Below, piece after piece: positions 1 through 10,907 of a stretch of 64,000 nt of DNA; position 1 is the first letter of the stretch; each line of letters opens with the position of its first letter. Source of the stretch: Aphidius gifuensis (Eukaryota; Arthropoda; Insecta; Hymenoptera; Braconidae). The stretch is taken from assembly GCF_014905175.1 (NCBI RefSeq), contig NC_057792.1, positions 3,968,001 to 4,032,000 of the forward strand. The letters are read 5' to 3'. The position numbers and the translations under genes were made by a program. A model generated the notes under the pieces. The model searched no databases and was not told the origin of the DNA. It saw only the letters and a program-made list of their open reading frames with translations.

Positions 1-412
1 TCGTAAGTTTCATATAGAATAATCAATTCAACGTCGTGAATTTGACCATTTATTATATCGAGCAAATCATTTGTACCACTTAACACTAATACTTCTGTCT
101 CGACAATATTTCTTCTTAGACAAACACAGTGAGCTGATGTGAGAACATGTTGACGTGTTATAATACTACCACTACAACTGCCAAAAATTGGTGTTCCAAC
201 TGATACAAGATATGGAAAATAATTTTCAGTTACAAAATGTCCATCAAATATTTTATTTGGCAATTTTCCATGTACCACTGAAAAAAAAGCAACAAACAAA
301 CGATTAATTACAAGAATCAATTTTTAAAAATAGATAAACAAAGAAATAAATAATATAATTGATACTTACCAGTTATTAATATTAATAAAATACAAACTAT
401 AATACGTGGCAT
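1..412 (-). CDS. Chymotrypsin-fold serine protease 1 (5' part, cut by window edge)
   Basis: Secreted S1-family serine protease, incomplete at the left window edge. Exon 1 (370-412) encodes a hydrophobic signal start, MPRIIVCILLILIT. Exon 2 starts at 277 after a TTTCAG acceptor and runs off the window. Exon 2 shows the short propeptide ending in Lys, the new N-terminus IFDG (instead of IVGG/IIGG), the first half of the Cys42-Cys58 bond in SCSGS, and the catalytic histidine in TSAHC. The aspartate and serine of the triad lie outside the window. The phase-1 first intron is shared with all five full-length siblings to the right, so this is a member of the same tandem array. The non-canonical activation N-terminus matches siblings 2 and 3. 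Substrate unknown. Confidence 0.9.
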
Positions 413-779
413 TTTTATTTTATTCAGTTATCAAACAAATTTTTTAAAACGAAACAAAAATGGACGAGTTAATTTTTCTCTTCTTTTTTAACATTTAATT
501 GATAATATAATTCTGTATCATAAATTATTTTCGTACAACATTTTTTTATCTATAAAATAAACGCGTTTCAAATTTTTTTTTTTTTTTTTGATTTCCTAAT
601 ATTAAGAGAATGACGTGTATGTCAAGAATAAAACAATATTTACATATTAAATAAAATAAAAAATTTAGAAGAATTAAAATTAATATTGCTTTTTATTCAC
701 GAACCGAGTCAGTGTCATTAACCCTAACAGGCTAAATAAATGATTAGATTAAATACAGTATTAAATCATTTTTTTTTTT
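413..779. other. Intergenic AT-rich spacer
   Basis: Between the protease 1 start codon and the glycosidase stop codon. It contains T-homopolymers near 565-590 and 768-780 and no coding exon that I can support. It must hold the promoter of protease 1 and the 3' UTR of the glycosidase, but no clear core element is visible. Confidence 0.6.
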
Positions 780-2829
780 TTATACATAATTTAAACTATT
801 AAATTCTTCAAAATTAATTAATTTTTTATTTTTAATTATATGACTAAACCAAGACAGTGAAAGCCTTGGTATTCTTGTATAATTTGAGTCGGTAAAATTA
901 ACATAAACAAGTCCATATCGTTCACTGCAAAAATAAAAAAAATATATTTTTAATTTTTGTGTAATTTAGAAATTTATATACATGTTTATAAATTTTTAAA
1001 TTAATTATTTGTATACCTGTAACCTCGTGCCCACTCAAAGTTATCCATGAAACTCCACACAGTATATGCCTTGACATTACAACCATCACGATTAACAGCT
1101 AAAAGAACTTCTTTCATGTAACTGTAATGATATTTTATTCTATCAATATCATTAATATCTGATTCATTTCCACATCCCGCCCGTCCATTTTCCAAAATAT
1201 AAACAGGTGGATTGTTGTAATCATTTTTTATTTTTCGCAATATTCCACCGATTCCTTCAGGCACAACCTTTAACATAAATTATTTTTTTTTAAATTAAGA
1301 TTACTTTGATTTTATTTGAAAATTTTAATCTTACTTGTTTTTCATTTGATCCAGTTGTTTCCCATGTCTCATTTATTAACTTGACAACACCTGAATCATC
1401 TTGAATATTTTTTTCAATACTTTTTGTCATCCTTGTTACGTAATGATTTAATCCAAAATAATCAAATGTTCCTCTGTAATTAATTTGTTTTTTTTTTTGT
1501 ATTTAATTGAGTTAGTATATTGATCATGTAAATAATTAAATTAAATGAGGCTTTATGGAGAAAAATAAATAATAATTATTACTTAATATAGTCAATCCAA
1601 TAGGGTGAAAATTCAGGAAGTCTTGAACGTAAATAACCCTGTGATTTGCTTCTTTCATAAATTTTTTTTTTCATAATACTTGGATAATCTCCATTCTTAG
1701 AATATATTGGATGTGAAAACCAGTCGCAATCAAATCCATGTGCAATTTTGCAACTATCAATTTCATTATCATTAACAGGAATATAATGATTACAATTTAA
1801 AACAATACTAATTTTTCCATTTTGTATTTTACGAAATTCTTCATCGTAAATTCGATAAGCTCGAGCATGAGCTTTTAATACATTATGACCACAAATATAC
1901 ATACCAATATCCCTTAATTTCATACCTTTAATAATAATATTATATTAATATATTATTTTATAAATTTAATTATATATTATACCTGGAGGAAAGACACCCA
2001 AATGATAAGTACTTTCACAGAGAATTGATGGCTCATTTATTGTCGACCAAAATTTTACACGAGAGCCAAATTCTTGAAAAACAATTCTTGCATAATCACC
2101 AAAATAATCAACTATCAATTCATTTGTCCAACCTCCCATTTTTTCAATGACATGAGGAATATCAAAATGATTTATTGTAACAAATGGCTCAATTCCTTGT
2201 GCATGTAATTCATCTAAAACATTTTTATAATATTGTACTCCTTCTTGACTTATTTTATCAGCAAATCCAGTTGGCAAAATTCTTGACCAACTCAACGATA
2301 AGCGAAAATGATTAAGCTTAAATAAAAAATAATAATAATAATTTAATATAATCAATAGATACTTGATAATATATTGAAAAATAATATCCGAAAAAAATGT
2401 CACTTACTTTAGCATTTTTTATTATTTGAATATCTTCTTTATATTTATGATAAAAATTACATGCATTATTTCCATTGCTGCCATCAAGAATTAAATGACT
2501 TTTTGAATTAGTAAATTCATCCCAATTATTTTTACCTTTATCTATATGTATATATAAAAATAATAAATAAATAAATTATTGTTTAAATGAAATATCAAAC
2601 ATACCACTAATATTCCATCCTCCTTCAATTTGATATGCTGCTGTTGCTGCACCAATTTTAAATCCATCAGGAATTTTTTTATATTTACTAAAACATAAAT
2701 TATTATTAAATTTAAATTATTAACAATATATATTTAAATTAATTATTACCATGCTTTAATTATTTGCTCTTTTTTTATTATCAATAATAATAAAATTATT
2801 GTCAAGTACTGCAAAAAATGGAGCTTCAT
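780..2829 (-). CDS. Family 1 glycoside hydrolase (beta-glucosidase / myrosinase-like)
   Basis: Secreted GH1 retaining beta-glycosidase of 502 aa, complete. Eight exons join in frame: 2750-2829, 2605-2687, 2408-2541, 1983-2316, 1583-1925, 1335-1473, 1017-1267, 780-924. It starts with a hydrophobic leader (MKLHFLQYLTIILLLLI). Family landmarks in order are the FKIGAATAAYQIEG entry motif (exon 2), the acid/base Glu in TINEP (about residue 194), the FDCDWFSHPIYSKNGDYP stretch, the nucleophile Glu in ILENG (about residue 397), and the substrate-site WSFMDNFEWARGY. Both catalytic glutamates are present, so it should hydrolyse beta-glucosides. The nucleophile context ILENG differs from the usual I/VTENG. 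Insect GH1 genes act in digestion and, in some lineages, as myrosinases; the exact substrate cannot be read here. It sits inside a protease array on the same strand. Confidence 0.95.
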
Positions 2830-3203
2830 TTCTTTTTGTTTAATATTTTTTGAGTCAATTTTTATATTGAAACAGCTAGGTCAAATTTTTAAATGGCATT
2901 GAATAAAATGATAAGATTATTTATTTATCATATGAATGTCGTAAATAATATATATAATAATTAATCTTTTTAACTAATCAATTTTTTAATAAATACAATC
3001 AGTGATAAACATATTTAAAGGAAAAATAAATAAACAAATAAAACAAATTGATAATTTTAATATTCACTTTTATTTAATAAATTTTAATTGTACATAAATA
3101 AATATATCTAATAATCAAGGCCAGGATGTTTGCCGGATTTGCCAATTTTTTAAGGCGAAACAATACCCTTGGTATAATTAGTAATAATTATAAAAATTAA
3201 TAA
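2830..3203. other. Intergenic AT-rich spacer
   Basis: Between the glycosidase start and the protease 2 stop. No exon is supported. A slightly GC-richer patch near 3115-3175 lies just downstream of the protease 2 stop and is probably part of its 3' UTR. Confidence 0.6.
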
Positions 3204-4175
3204 TTACTGCTTCTCAATAATTGCATTAATCCAATCAATGTAAACATAAACTTTTGTAAAAATTGCCAATGAAGATCCATCATCAACATCATCACCAGAA
3301 TCGACAATGCCAATAATTTTATTATCATATATAACTGGGCCACCACTGTCTCCCTGTTGAGAATTAATTAATAAATTAAATTATTTGTTTTATTATTTTT
3401 TAGATATAAATGTGTTTACCATTCCAATACCACCACCTCCAGTTTTTTCAGCACAAAAAACTGTTGCATCAATTTGACCGGGATACATTTCATAACATCT
3501 TTCAAATGTTGTTATATTCATTGTAATTTTATTGAGATGACGTGAATAATCTTTAGACAAAGTAGATGATACACCCCAACCAGCTGTTTCGATTATTTCT
3601 CCAACAGGTATGTAGCTATTTGTTGGCAGAGCTATTGGTTGTCGTAATGATGAAAAAACCATTGGCTCTTCAAGCTATTGAAATTAAATATTTTAATAAT
3701 GCAATAAAATTTGTGAGTGTATTTATTATTAATAAATTAATACCTCTAAAATACAAATATCAGAAATAAAATTTGTTGGAGGTCTAAATTGGTCATGATA
3801 ATATATCATTGCAACTTGATGAATTATTCCATTTCTTCTACCGAGTAAATCACTGGTACCACTCAAAATTTGAACTGTTGTTTCAACAACATTATGTTCG
3901 TTAACAACACAATGTGCTGATGTAAGAATATGTATATTATTTAAAATAGTTCCACCGCAAACTTCGAATTCAGGTGTACCGACCGCAACAATCCAAGGAA
4001 ATTCATCCATTTTAATTCGATTACCTTTAATAATTTTTTTTGGATCATTACCATGGACAACTGAAAATTATTTCAAATAAATAAATACATATAATAATTA
4101 ATAATCTTTTTTTTTGTTTTTCAAAAACTTACTGGTAATACAAATTGTTGAAAATAATATTACAAATATTTTCAT
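3204..4175 (-). CDS. Chymotrypsin-fold serine protease 2
   Basis: Complete S1 protease, 254 aa, four exons: 4133-4175, 3744-4060, 3420-3674, 3204-3353. Signal start MKIFVILFSTICIT, then a propeptide ending in Lys and the N-terminus IIKG rather than IIGG. The catalytic triad is intact: His in TSAHC, Asp in SDICILE, Ser in GDSGGP. Cys42-Cys58 and Cys168-Cys182 are present. The residue before GDSGG that should be Cys191 is Gly, its partner Cys220 is absent from the GIVDSGDD segment, and Trp215 is also missing. Position 189 aligns with Gly, which argues against trypsin specificity. Tandem sibling of proteases 1 and 3-6, separated from protease 1 by the glycosidase gene. Confidence 0.93.
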
Positions 4176-4635
4176 GATCGTTTTAATAGTGTCTAAATTA
4201 TATTGTAATATTTTTTCAAATAAAATTTTGATTTTATATTCTTCTGTTCGAGATATTAATTGTTCAACTTTTATCGTATGTGTATATAAAACTAATTTTT
4301 TAAAATTCTTTTATCAGCATTATTTTAAAGTGAGATTTATAAAATTACAATGCTTATCAACAAGAACAAATAAAACTAGATACACATAAAATATTTCGAA
4401 ATAAAAAATTTTTTTTTATTTGTTTTACATTGTTTGAAATGATAATTTTTATTAATTAAATTTTTAAAATAAAAAGCATATTAATAACATTTTTTTTTTT
4501 TCTCTTTACAATAAAAACAATTATTGTAAATTTATTTTATTCCAAGAAATATACAAGTATATGTAAAAGAAAAAAAAAAATTTTGATAAAACAATTAAAA
4601 TGATGAAATTTTTACAAAAAAAAAATATTTATTTA
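4176..4635. other. Intergenic AT-rich spacer
   Basis: Between proteases 2 and 3. T/A homopolymers dominate. The plus-strand frame at 4114-4389 overlaps the protease 2 signal exon and has no codon character. Nothing else is recognisable. Confidence 0.6.
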
Positions 4636-5642
4636 TTATTTATATTTTAACATGACACTCTTGATCCAAGGAACAAAAAAATAAACATTTTGAAAAATGG
4701 TTGGAAATTCTGGTGAGCCACCTTGTACGATTCCAAAGACAATTCCATTATGGACAAGTGGACTACCACTATCACCCTGGTGAAAAAAAATTCCTTGATA
4801 TATTAAAAAAAAAAAAACGTTTGCCACTTAAAAATACAAAATAATATTATCAAATTGTATAAATTACCTCTACAAGGCTTTGCCTATCGTTTCTATAACA
4901 ACAAAAGTGCGTATCACTAATTTCATTGGCATAAATACTTTGACAAAAATCATTAGTGATAACGTACATATCAAGTTTATGAAAATATCTATTGAATTGT
5001 ATTCCCATATTTTTTATTCTTGTTTTACCCCATCCAACAAGTATTGCTTCAGTACCAATATTTACATTATTCGTTGGCAAAGCAATTGGTTGTCGAAGTG
5101 CAGAAAAAATAATTGGCTTTTCTAGCTAAAATAAATTTATAATACATTAATATAAATAAATCAAATTATATTTATTTTTTATAATAATATAGTAATAATA
5201 ATGAACCACAAAAATTGCTAAATCATTTTTCCAAGATGCTTCAATATCAAATTCAGGATGAATAATAACTAAAATAATTTCATGTCTTTCTCCGGAAAAT
5301 GGATCATCTAAATTATTACTTCCACTCAAAACGCTGACATCTTGCTCAATCATATTTTTAGTTAATGTCAAACAATGAGCTGCTGATAAAATATGATATG
5401 ATCCAATTATAACACCACCACAATGATGTTCACCTTTTTTTTGTACCGATACTTGATATGGAAAATCTTGAATATCAGAAATAATACCATTTTCAAGTTT
5501 TTTTGGCAATTTACACTGGCAAACTGTAAAAATTTTTAAAATTAAAAATACAATAATTATATAAAAATTATAATCATAAAAATAAATACTTACTTTTAAT
5601 TATTAAAAATAATAAAATAAATAATTTTATTAAATTATTCAT
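4636..5642 (-). CDS. Chymotrypsin-fold serine protease 3
   Basis: Complete S1 protease, 254 aa, four exons: 5594-5642, 5207-5523, 4868-5125, 4636-4776. Signal MNNLIKLFILLFLIIK, then a propeptide with two cysteines and Lys, and the N-terminus LENG, the most divergent activation sequence in the array. Triad: His in SAAHC, Asp in KNDLAIF, Ser in GDSGSP (the usual Pro after GDSGG is shifted to GDSGSP). It lacks Cys191, Cys220 and Trp215 (segment GIVQGGSPEFP). Position 189 aligns with Ser, a chymotrypsin-type residue. The intron 2 donor is the weak GTTCAT, but the phase-0 join matches its siblings exactly. Confidence 0.92.
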
Positions 5643-5891
5643 TATTTAATTTTTTTTTTTTTTAATTATGTAAAAATAATAAAAAAATTAACTAGAATGA
5701 TCATCAACAACTGATTGAAATAGGTCTGAAAAAAAATTAAACTATCAGGAAGTAAACCAAATAAATATTTATTTAGTAACACGTAATTTTTATTTGTTTT
5801 TTTTTTTTTTTTTTGTTTCAAATGATTGACAAATTTATTAGTATTATAGTTTATTTAATTATTTTTTTTTTTTTTTTTTTTATATCTACAT

Positions 5892-6934
5892 TTAGTAATT
5901 TTCCATAATATGCTTGATAAAACTCAAGTAGGGATATACAAGTGTAAAAACTGGAATTGTTGTATCAAATATACTTTCCAATGATCCACCAACAATTCCA
6001 ATAATTTCATTGTTGTAAATTAAACCACCACCACTGTCACCCTGTAAAATAAATATAATTTAATCACAAATAGATAAAAAAAAAACATGTAATGACAAGA
6101 TATTTTTAAAAAACATTTTTACCTCAGCAGAGCCTAGTCTATCAGGAAGCTCAGCAGTACAAATTAAATTTTCAAATGAATTAGGAAATTTATGTCTACA
6201 ATCATTTTTTTCTGAATAAATAAGACTTATTGATTGTAGATATTTTGATAAAGAAGCTTCTTTTCTATTAAAATTACCCCATCCCGAAAATGAAAAAATA
6301 AAAACGTCATATGGATTATTTGATTGAAATTTTTGAAACGGCAATGATATTGGTCTTTGGATATTGGAAAATATTATAGGACCTTCAACCTGTTGAATAA
6401 AATTATTATATTGAGTCAAATCGAAAAATTTTCTACGGTTTATCTTGATAGAATATTAATATTTTTGTTTTATTTATTCATTGTTTTTTTTAACTTACTT
6501 TTAACAAAGCTATGTCGTGTCTTTCCACTACGACATTCGAAAAACTTGGATGGACAATTATTAAAATGACCTCGTAAATTCGACCTTGTTCATTATAGAG
6601 CTCATTTGTTCCAGTTTGAGCAAATATATTTATTTCAGCAATATTATATGAATATGATACACAATGTGCTGCGGTGATAATATAGCTATCACTAATAATA
6701 CTTCCTCCACAAAAATGACCGTTGCTATCTTGAAGAGATACTTGCCAAGGGGCTTCTTCTATTGGAATTACTTTTCCACCAACAATTTTATCTGGCATTT
6801 TTCCTTCTTTTATAATTGAAAAAATAAAAATTTAATTATTATTATTATTTTATTAAAACTTTAAATTGACAAATAAACTTACCAGAAATACGCAAATATA
6901 ATTGTAATACAATTAAAAAAAAATTAATATACAT
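5892..6934 (-). CDS. Chymotrypsin-fold serine protease 4
   Basis: Complete S1 protease, 258 aa, four exons: 6883-6934, 6499-6806, 6123-6389, 5892-6041. Signal MYINFFLIVLQLYLRIS, propeptide ending in Lys, canonical N-terminus IVGG. Triad: His in TAAHC, Asp in RHDIALL, Ser in GDSGGG. Cys42-Cys58 and Cys168-Cys182 are retained. Cys191 and Cys220 are both absent and the 214-220 segment reads GIVGGSLES without Trp215. Position 189 aligns with Gly. The 5' end of exon 2 uses AAAAG as acceptor, chosen because it keeps the phase shared by the whole array. Probably a secreted extracellular protease like its neighbours. Confidence 0.91.
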
Positions 6935-7365
6935 TATGCTTATAGTGTAAAAAAAACTTTGTATTAAAAATTATTAATTTATGAAATAATTTAATAAAAA
7001 GATAAATGTTCAGAGTAACATTTTAAACTGTGATATTTTTTAATCAAATTTTTATTTTTTTTTATCATGATGGATTTTATTATTTACACAAAATTTTTTA
7101 ATTTTTAACGAATTTAATTTTAAATTTATGGTAGATTTTTTTTTTTTTCCTTGATAACAAAATAAATAGCAGTGTTGTTTAATAATTTTGAGAATTAAAA
7201 AATTTTAATATCGAAATTTATTTGACTACTGATAACGAAATATGAAATATTTTTTTTAAATTTAAATTTAAATTTAAATTTAAAAAAAAAAAATAGATTT
7301 GATTAAACTGAAAAATTATTAATTTAATCATTTTAATTTGATGTTGAAATTTTTTAAAATTGATA
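6935..7365. other. Intergenic spacer with short AAATTT tandem repeat
   Basis: Between proteases 4 and 5. Positions about 7256-7284 hold several copies of a 6-bp TTTAAA unit, followed by an A-run. No exon or promoter element can be supported. Confidence 0.6.
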
Positions 7366-8400
7366 TCAATATCTTTTAATTGTCTCTTTGATCCAATTCA
7401 TATAAGGATAAATATTTGTGAATATTGGAATAGATTGATTAGTCTCATCATTTTTAAAGTTTGAACTGCTAATTGCAATAATCACGTCATCAACAATCAA
7501 ACCACCTCCACTGTCGCCCTAAAAACAACATTAATAGTCAATCAAATTTCTACTTATTTTAATATTAAATAATATCAATATAATTATATTCAAATACGTA
7601 CTAATGATGGGCCTCGTTTATTAGTTAACATAGTCATACACATCAAGGCTTTGATATCTAAAAAAATTGCCTCACATCCATAATTATCATTATAAGTCAA
7701 TGATATTTTTTGGAGATATGGAGACTCATCAAAAATTTCATCATCAATGTCAAATGCTCCCCAGCCATAAAAAATTGTTGAAAAATGTTTTTTCAACTGG
7801 AAATCATCAGCTACAGGTAAAGCAATATTGTGTTGAGTATTTGAAAAAAAAATTGGATCAGCTATCTAAAATAATTCGTAAAATATTTTATGTCAACATG
7901 TTGATTTGCTATTTTAATTTAATAAATAAATAATTAAAATACTGTTATAATTGCAAGGTCATTTCTCCAAAACATTTCATTTTTATAAAGTGGATGAACA
8001 ATAATAATAACGGCTTCGAACAATTGACTCGTCGGATCATTCAAATAATTAATACCACTTTTTATACTAATACTTGTTTCAATTATTGTGTCTTTTAATA
8101 AAACACAATGTGCAGCAGTTAGTATATGAGTTGGAGATATTATATTTCCAGAACAAACGTGCCCATCTGAATTTTGGACCGATACAAGCCATTCATGGGA
8201 ATCCTCATCCATTGTTCGCTCTCCACCTATTATTTTTTTCGACAATTTACAATGTCCAATACCTAATTTTAATATAATTAATATCATTAATTACAATAAT
8301 AAAAATAATTTCCTGAGTAATTAATCTACTTACTTGAAATTAAAACAATTACAAGAAAAATTCCAAAAAATAAATTATTATTAATTATCATTATTGCCAT
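7366..8400 (-). CDS. Chymotrypsin-fold serine protease 5
   Basis: Complete S1 protease, 267 aa, the longest of the array, four exons: 8334-8400, 7943-8262, 7602-7865, 7366-7518. The signal region has two in-frame Met codons (8400 and 8391); the first gives MAIMIINNNLFFGIFLVIVL, and the second may be the true start. Propeptide with one Cys and Lys-Lys, canonical N-terminus IIGG. Triad: His in TAAHC, Asp in RNDLAII, Ser in GDSGGG. In the first half, CSGN replaces CGGS. Cys191, Cys220 and Trp215 are absent (segment AISSSNFKND). Position 189 aligns with Gly. Confidence 0.91.
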
Positions 8401-8713
8401 CAGCTTTTTTTTTTATCTATAAGTTTGAGCGAGGAGATTGCTCAATCATTTGAACTTAAATAATAATTTAAATAACACATGTTTTAATTAGTTTATATGA
8501 ATAAGTATATATATATATATTTTTTTATCTCGTCAAAATTTGATTGTAGACTTAACCGATAAACGAATTTATCTGATTTTTTTGTTTTTTTGTAACAATG
8601 TCATGTGAGATTAAAAATTTACGACAAGGATAATTTTTTTTTATTTTATAATTTATACTTTTATTTACATAAATGATTTTTATATTAAATTTGAGGCAGT
8701 TTTTTTTTTTTTT
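8401..8713. other. Intergenic AT-rich spacer
   Basis: Between proteases 5 and 6, with a short TA dinucleotide run at about 8506-8520 and poly-T stretches. No exon seen. Confidence 0.6.
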
Positions 8714-9787
8714 TCAATATCTTTCTATGGTTTTTTCAATCCAAGTTTTGTAAGCAAGCACAGAAGTGTGAACAACTGGGTATTCAATATATTCACTTGA
8801 TGGTCCAGTAGAAACAATACCGATTAATTTATCACGATAAATTAATCCACCCCCAGAGTCACCCTTAAATTAAAATACCAATTTATAAAAATATATTTTA
8901 AATTAAAAAAATAGTTAATTTATATATATTAATAACTCACATTAGAAAGGGTTCGTTCATCTTGTCGTTGTGTACAAATTTGTTTTGATGAATCAATTTC
9001 ATTACCAAAAAATCGTCGACATTCATCACCGTCAATTATTGACATATCAAGTTTTTTTAAATAACGACTATTAACACCACTCCCATCAGTCTCAAATCCC
9101 CAACCAGTTATTGTCACAATGGTATTCACTGGTAGCTCATCAGTAGCCAACGGAATTGGACGTTGTAAATTTGATATTTTTATTGGTTCTGCCACCTACA
9201 AAAGTAATTTAATTATTACAGATTAATTTCGATGATTAAATCAAGACAGAGTGAAAAATTTATTTCAATACATACTGTGCAAATTGCAATATCATTTTCA
9301 AATGTTTCAATATCATACTCCGGATGTATAACAATAATTACAACTTCGTGAATTTGACCATCACGAAAATCATGTTGATCATTTGTACCACTTAATATGT
9401 GTATGTCAATGTCAACAGTATTTTTTTCTTCTGAAATACAATGTGCAGCTGTTAGAATATGAGTTTCATCAATAATAGAACCTCCACAAATATGTAAACC
9501 TGCAAGTACAAAATATTAATCATTATATTATTTAAATAATCAATTTAACAATAATTATAATTACCTGCTGATTGAACAGACACAGTACTTGGATACTCTT
9601 CAATTCTCGAAGTATTACCACCAATTATTTTATCTGGAAATTTACAATATCCAACTACAAAAAAAAAATAAATATTTAATTAATAAATAGTATCATAACA
9701 ATTGAAAAATATTATCAATTTTTTTTTTCACGTACTTGAAAACGATAAACTAAAAATGTAAAATAATTTGATAACAACACTCTTCAT
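8714..9787 (-). CDS. Chymotrypsin-fold serine protease 6 (five exons)
   Basis: Complete S1 protease, 256 aa, five exons: 9736-9787, 9565-9654, 9276-9499, 8941-9195, 8714-8863. Signal MKSVVIKLFYIFSLSFS, propeptide with one Cys and Lys, canonical N-terminus IIGG. Triad: His in TAAHC, Asp in ENDIAICT, Ser in GDSGGG. It lacks Cys191, Cys220 and Trp215 (GIVSTGPSSE). An additional phase-1 intron (9500-9564) splits the exon that is single in all siblings, just before ICGG. It is the most upstream member of the array for the minus strand, and beyond it a non-coding stretch separates it from the lectin receptor gene. Confidence 0.93.
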
Positions 9788-10907
9788 TGTATTCCTTTTT
9801 ATAAAATGAAGAAAAAAAATCATTGACCTAATAATTTATACATTTTTCTCAGCTACCTCAATAATTTTTTAATCTGCAAAAAAAAAAAAAAAAATAAAAA
9901 AAGACTGAGTAACTGTTGATTTATTATTTTCAATGCCATTACCTTTTTTATTCATTTTTTTTTATTTAATTCATTATCAAGACTTATGTAACAACCATTA
10001 ATTTGTTAAACACTTATTTTATTATACTTTTTTTTTAATTACATCATCATACATATTGTGTACATATATATATTAATTTATTATTGATAAACATAGTGTA
10101 GCTAAATTAAATTAATAAAATTTTGTGTCACAACAAAATTTGTTGACAATAACAGCATCAATAACATCTGAATTATCAAACAAATAAAAAAATTATTGCC
10201 TCTAATGGCACTAAAAAATAATATTATTTGTTTATATTAAATTTTTATAGATTTTTATAAATCATCAATGGACAACATCAGCCTTTCCTTTTGTGACTTA
10301 ATATTTACTTCACGTCTCAAGGTGAGGCCAAGGTGTTCATTGCGATATTTTTTTTTTTTTTATTTTCTTTTTTTTTTTCTTTAAAACGAAATTGTTAAAA
10401 AGATAAATTTATTTATTATTTTTCATAATAAATCGATTATTTATTTTCACTCATTATATCTGCTTTTTTTTTTATATCTTTCTCTTCTTTTTTTTTTGGC
10501 ATGATCTTTCTTGAATGGGACATGACAATTATCCCAAATTACATTTATTTACAATATATTTTTTTAAAAATATATTATCATTTACTATAAATATTAATTT
10601 TTTTTTTCTTTTAAAAAAAAAAAAATAAAAAAAAAAACCATAAATAATAACAAATTATATGTACAAATTTTTTTCTCTTAAAATTTTTTCCTCAAAATTA
10701 TTATCAATCTATTACGAATAAAAAAAAAAATTCGTTTTCTTTAAATTTTATGCTCATAAATAGTTAAAATATTTTTTACTGTTATTGATAAATAAAAAAA
10801 GAAAAAAAAAAAAAAATATAAACCATTAAAATGGTAAATATTCCTGAGCTTATTAATTGTTTTAATAGTTTTAAAATGAAAAAAAAAAAAATAATAAAAA
10901 TATGTTA
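9788..10907. other. Intergenic / 3' UTR of lectin receptor gene
   Basis: Very AT-rich, with many T- and A-homopolymers (for example around 10350, 10620 and 10800). No coding exon found. A mildly GC-richer patch at 10270-10345 is unexplained. The part next to 10907 is probably the 3' UTR of the minus-strand lectin receptor gene. Confidence 0.55.

Noticed and set aside
4114..4389. Plus-strand frame of 91 codons
   Set aside because: It overlaps the signal exon of protease 2 and AT-rich spacer, with no domain or plausible start context.
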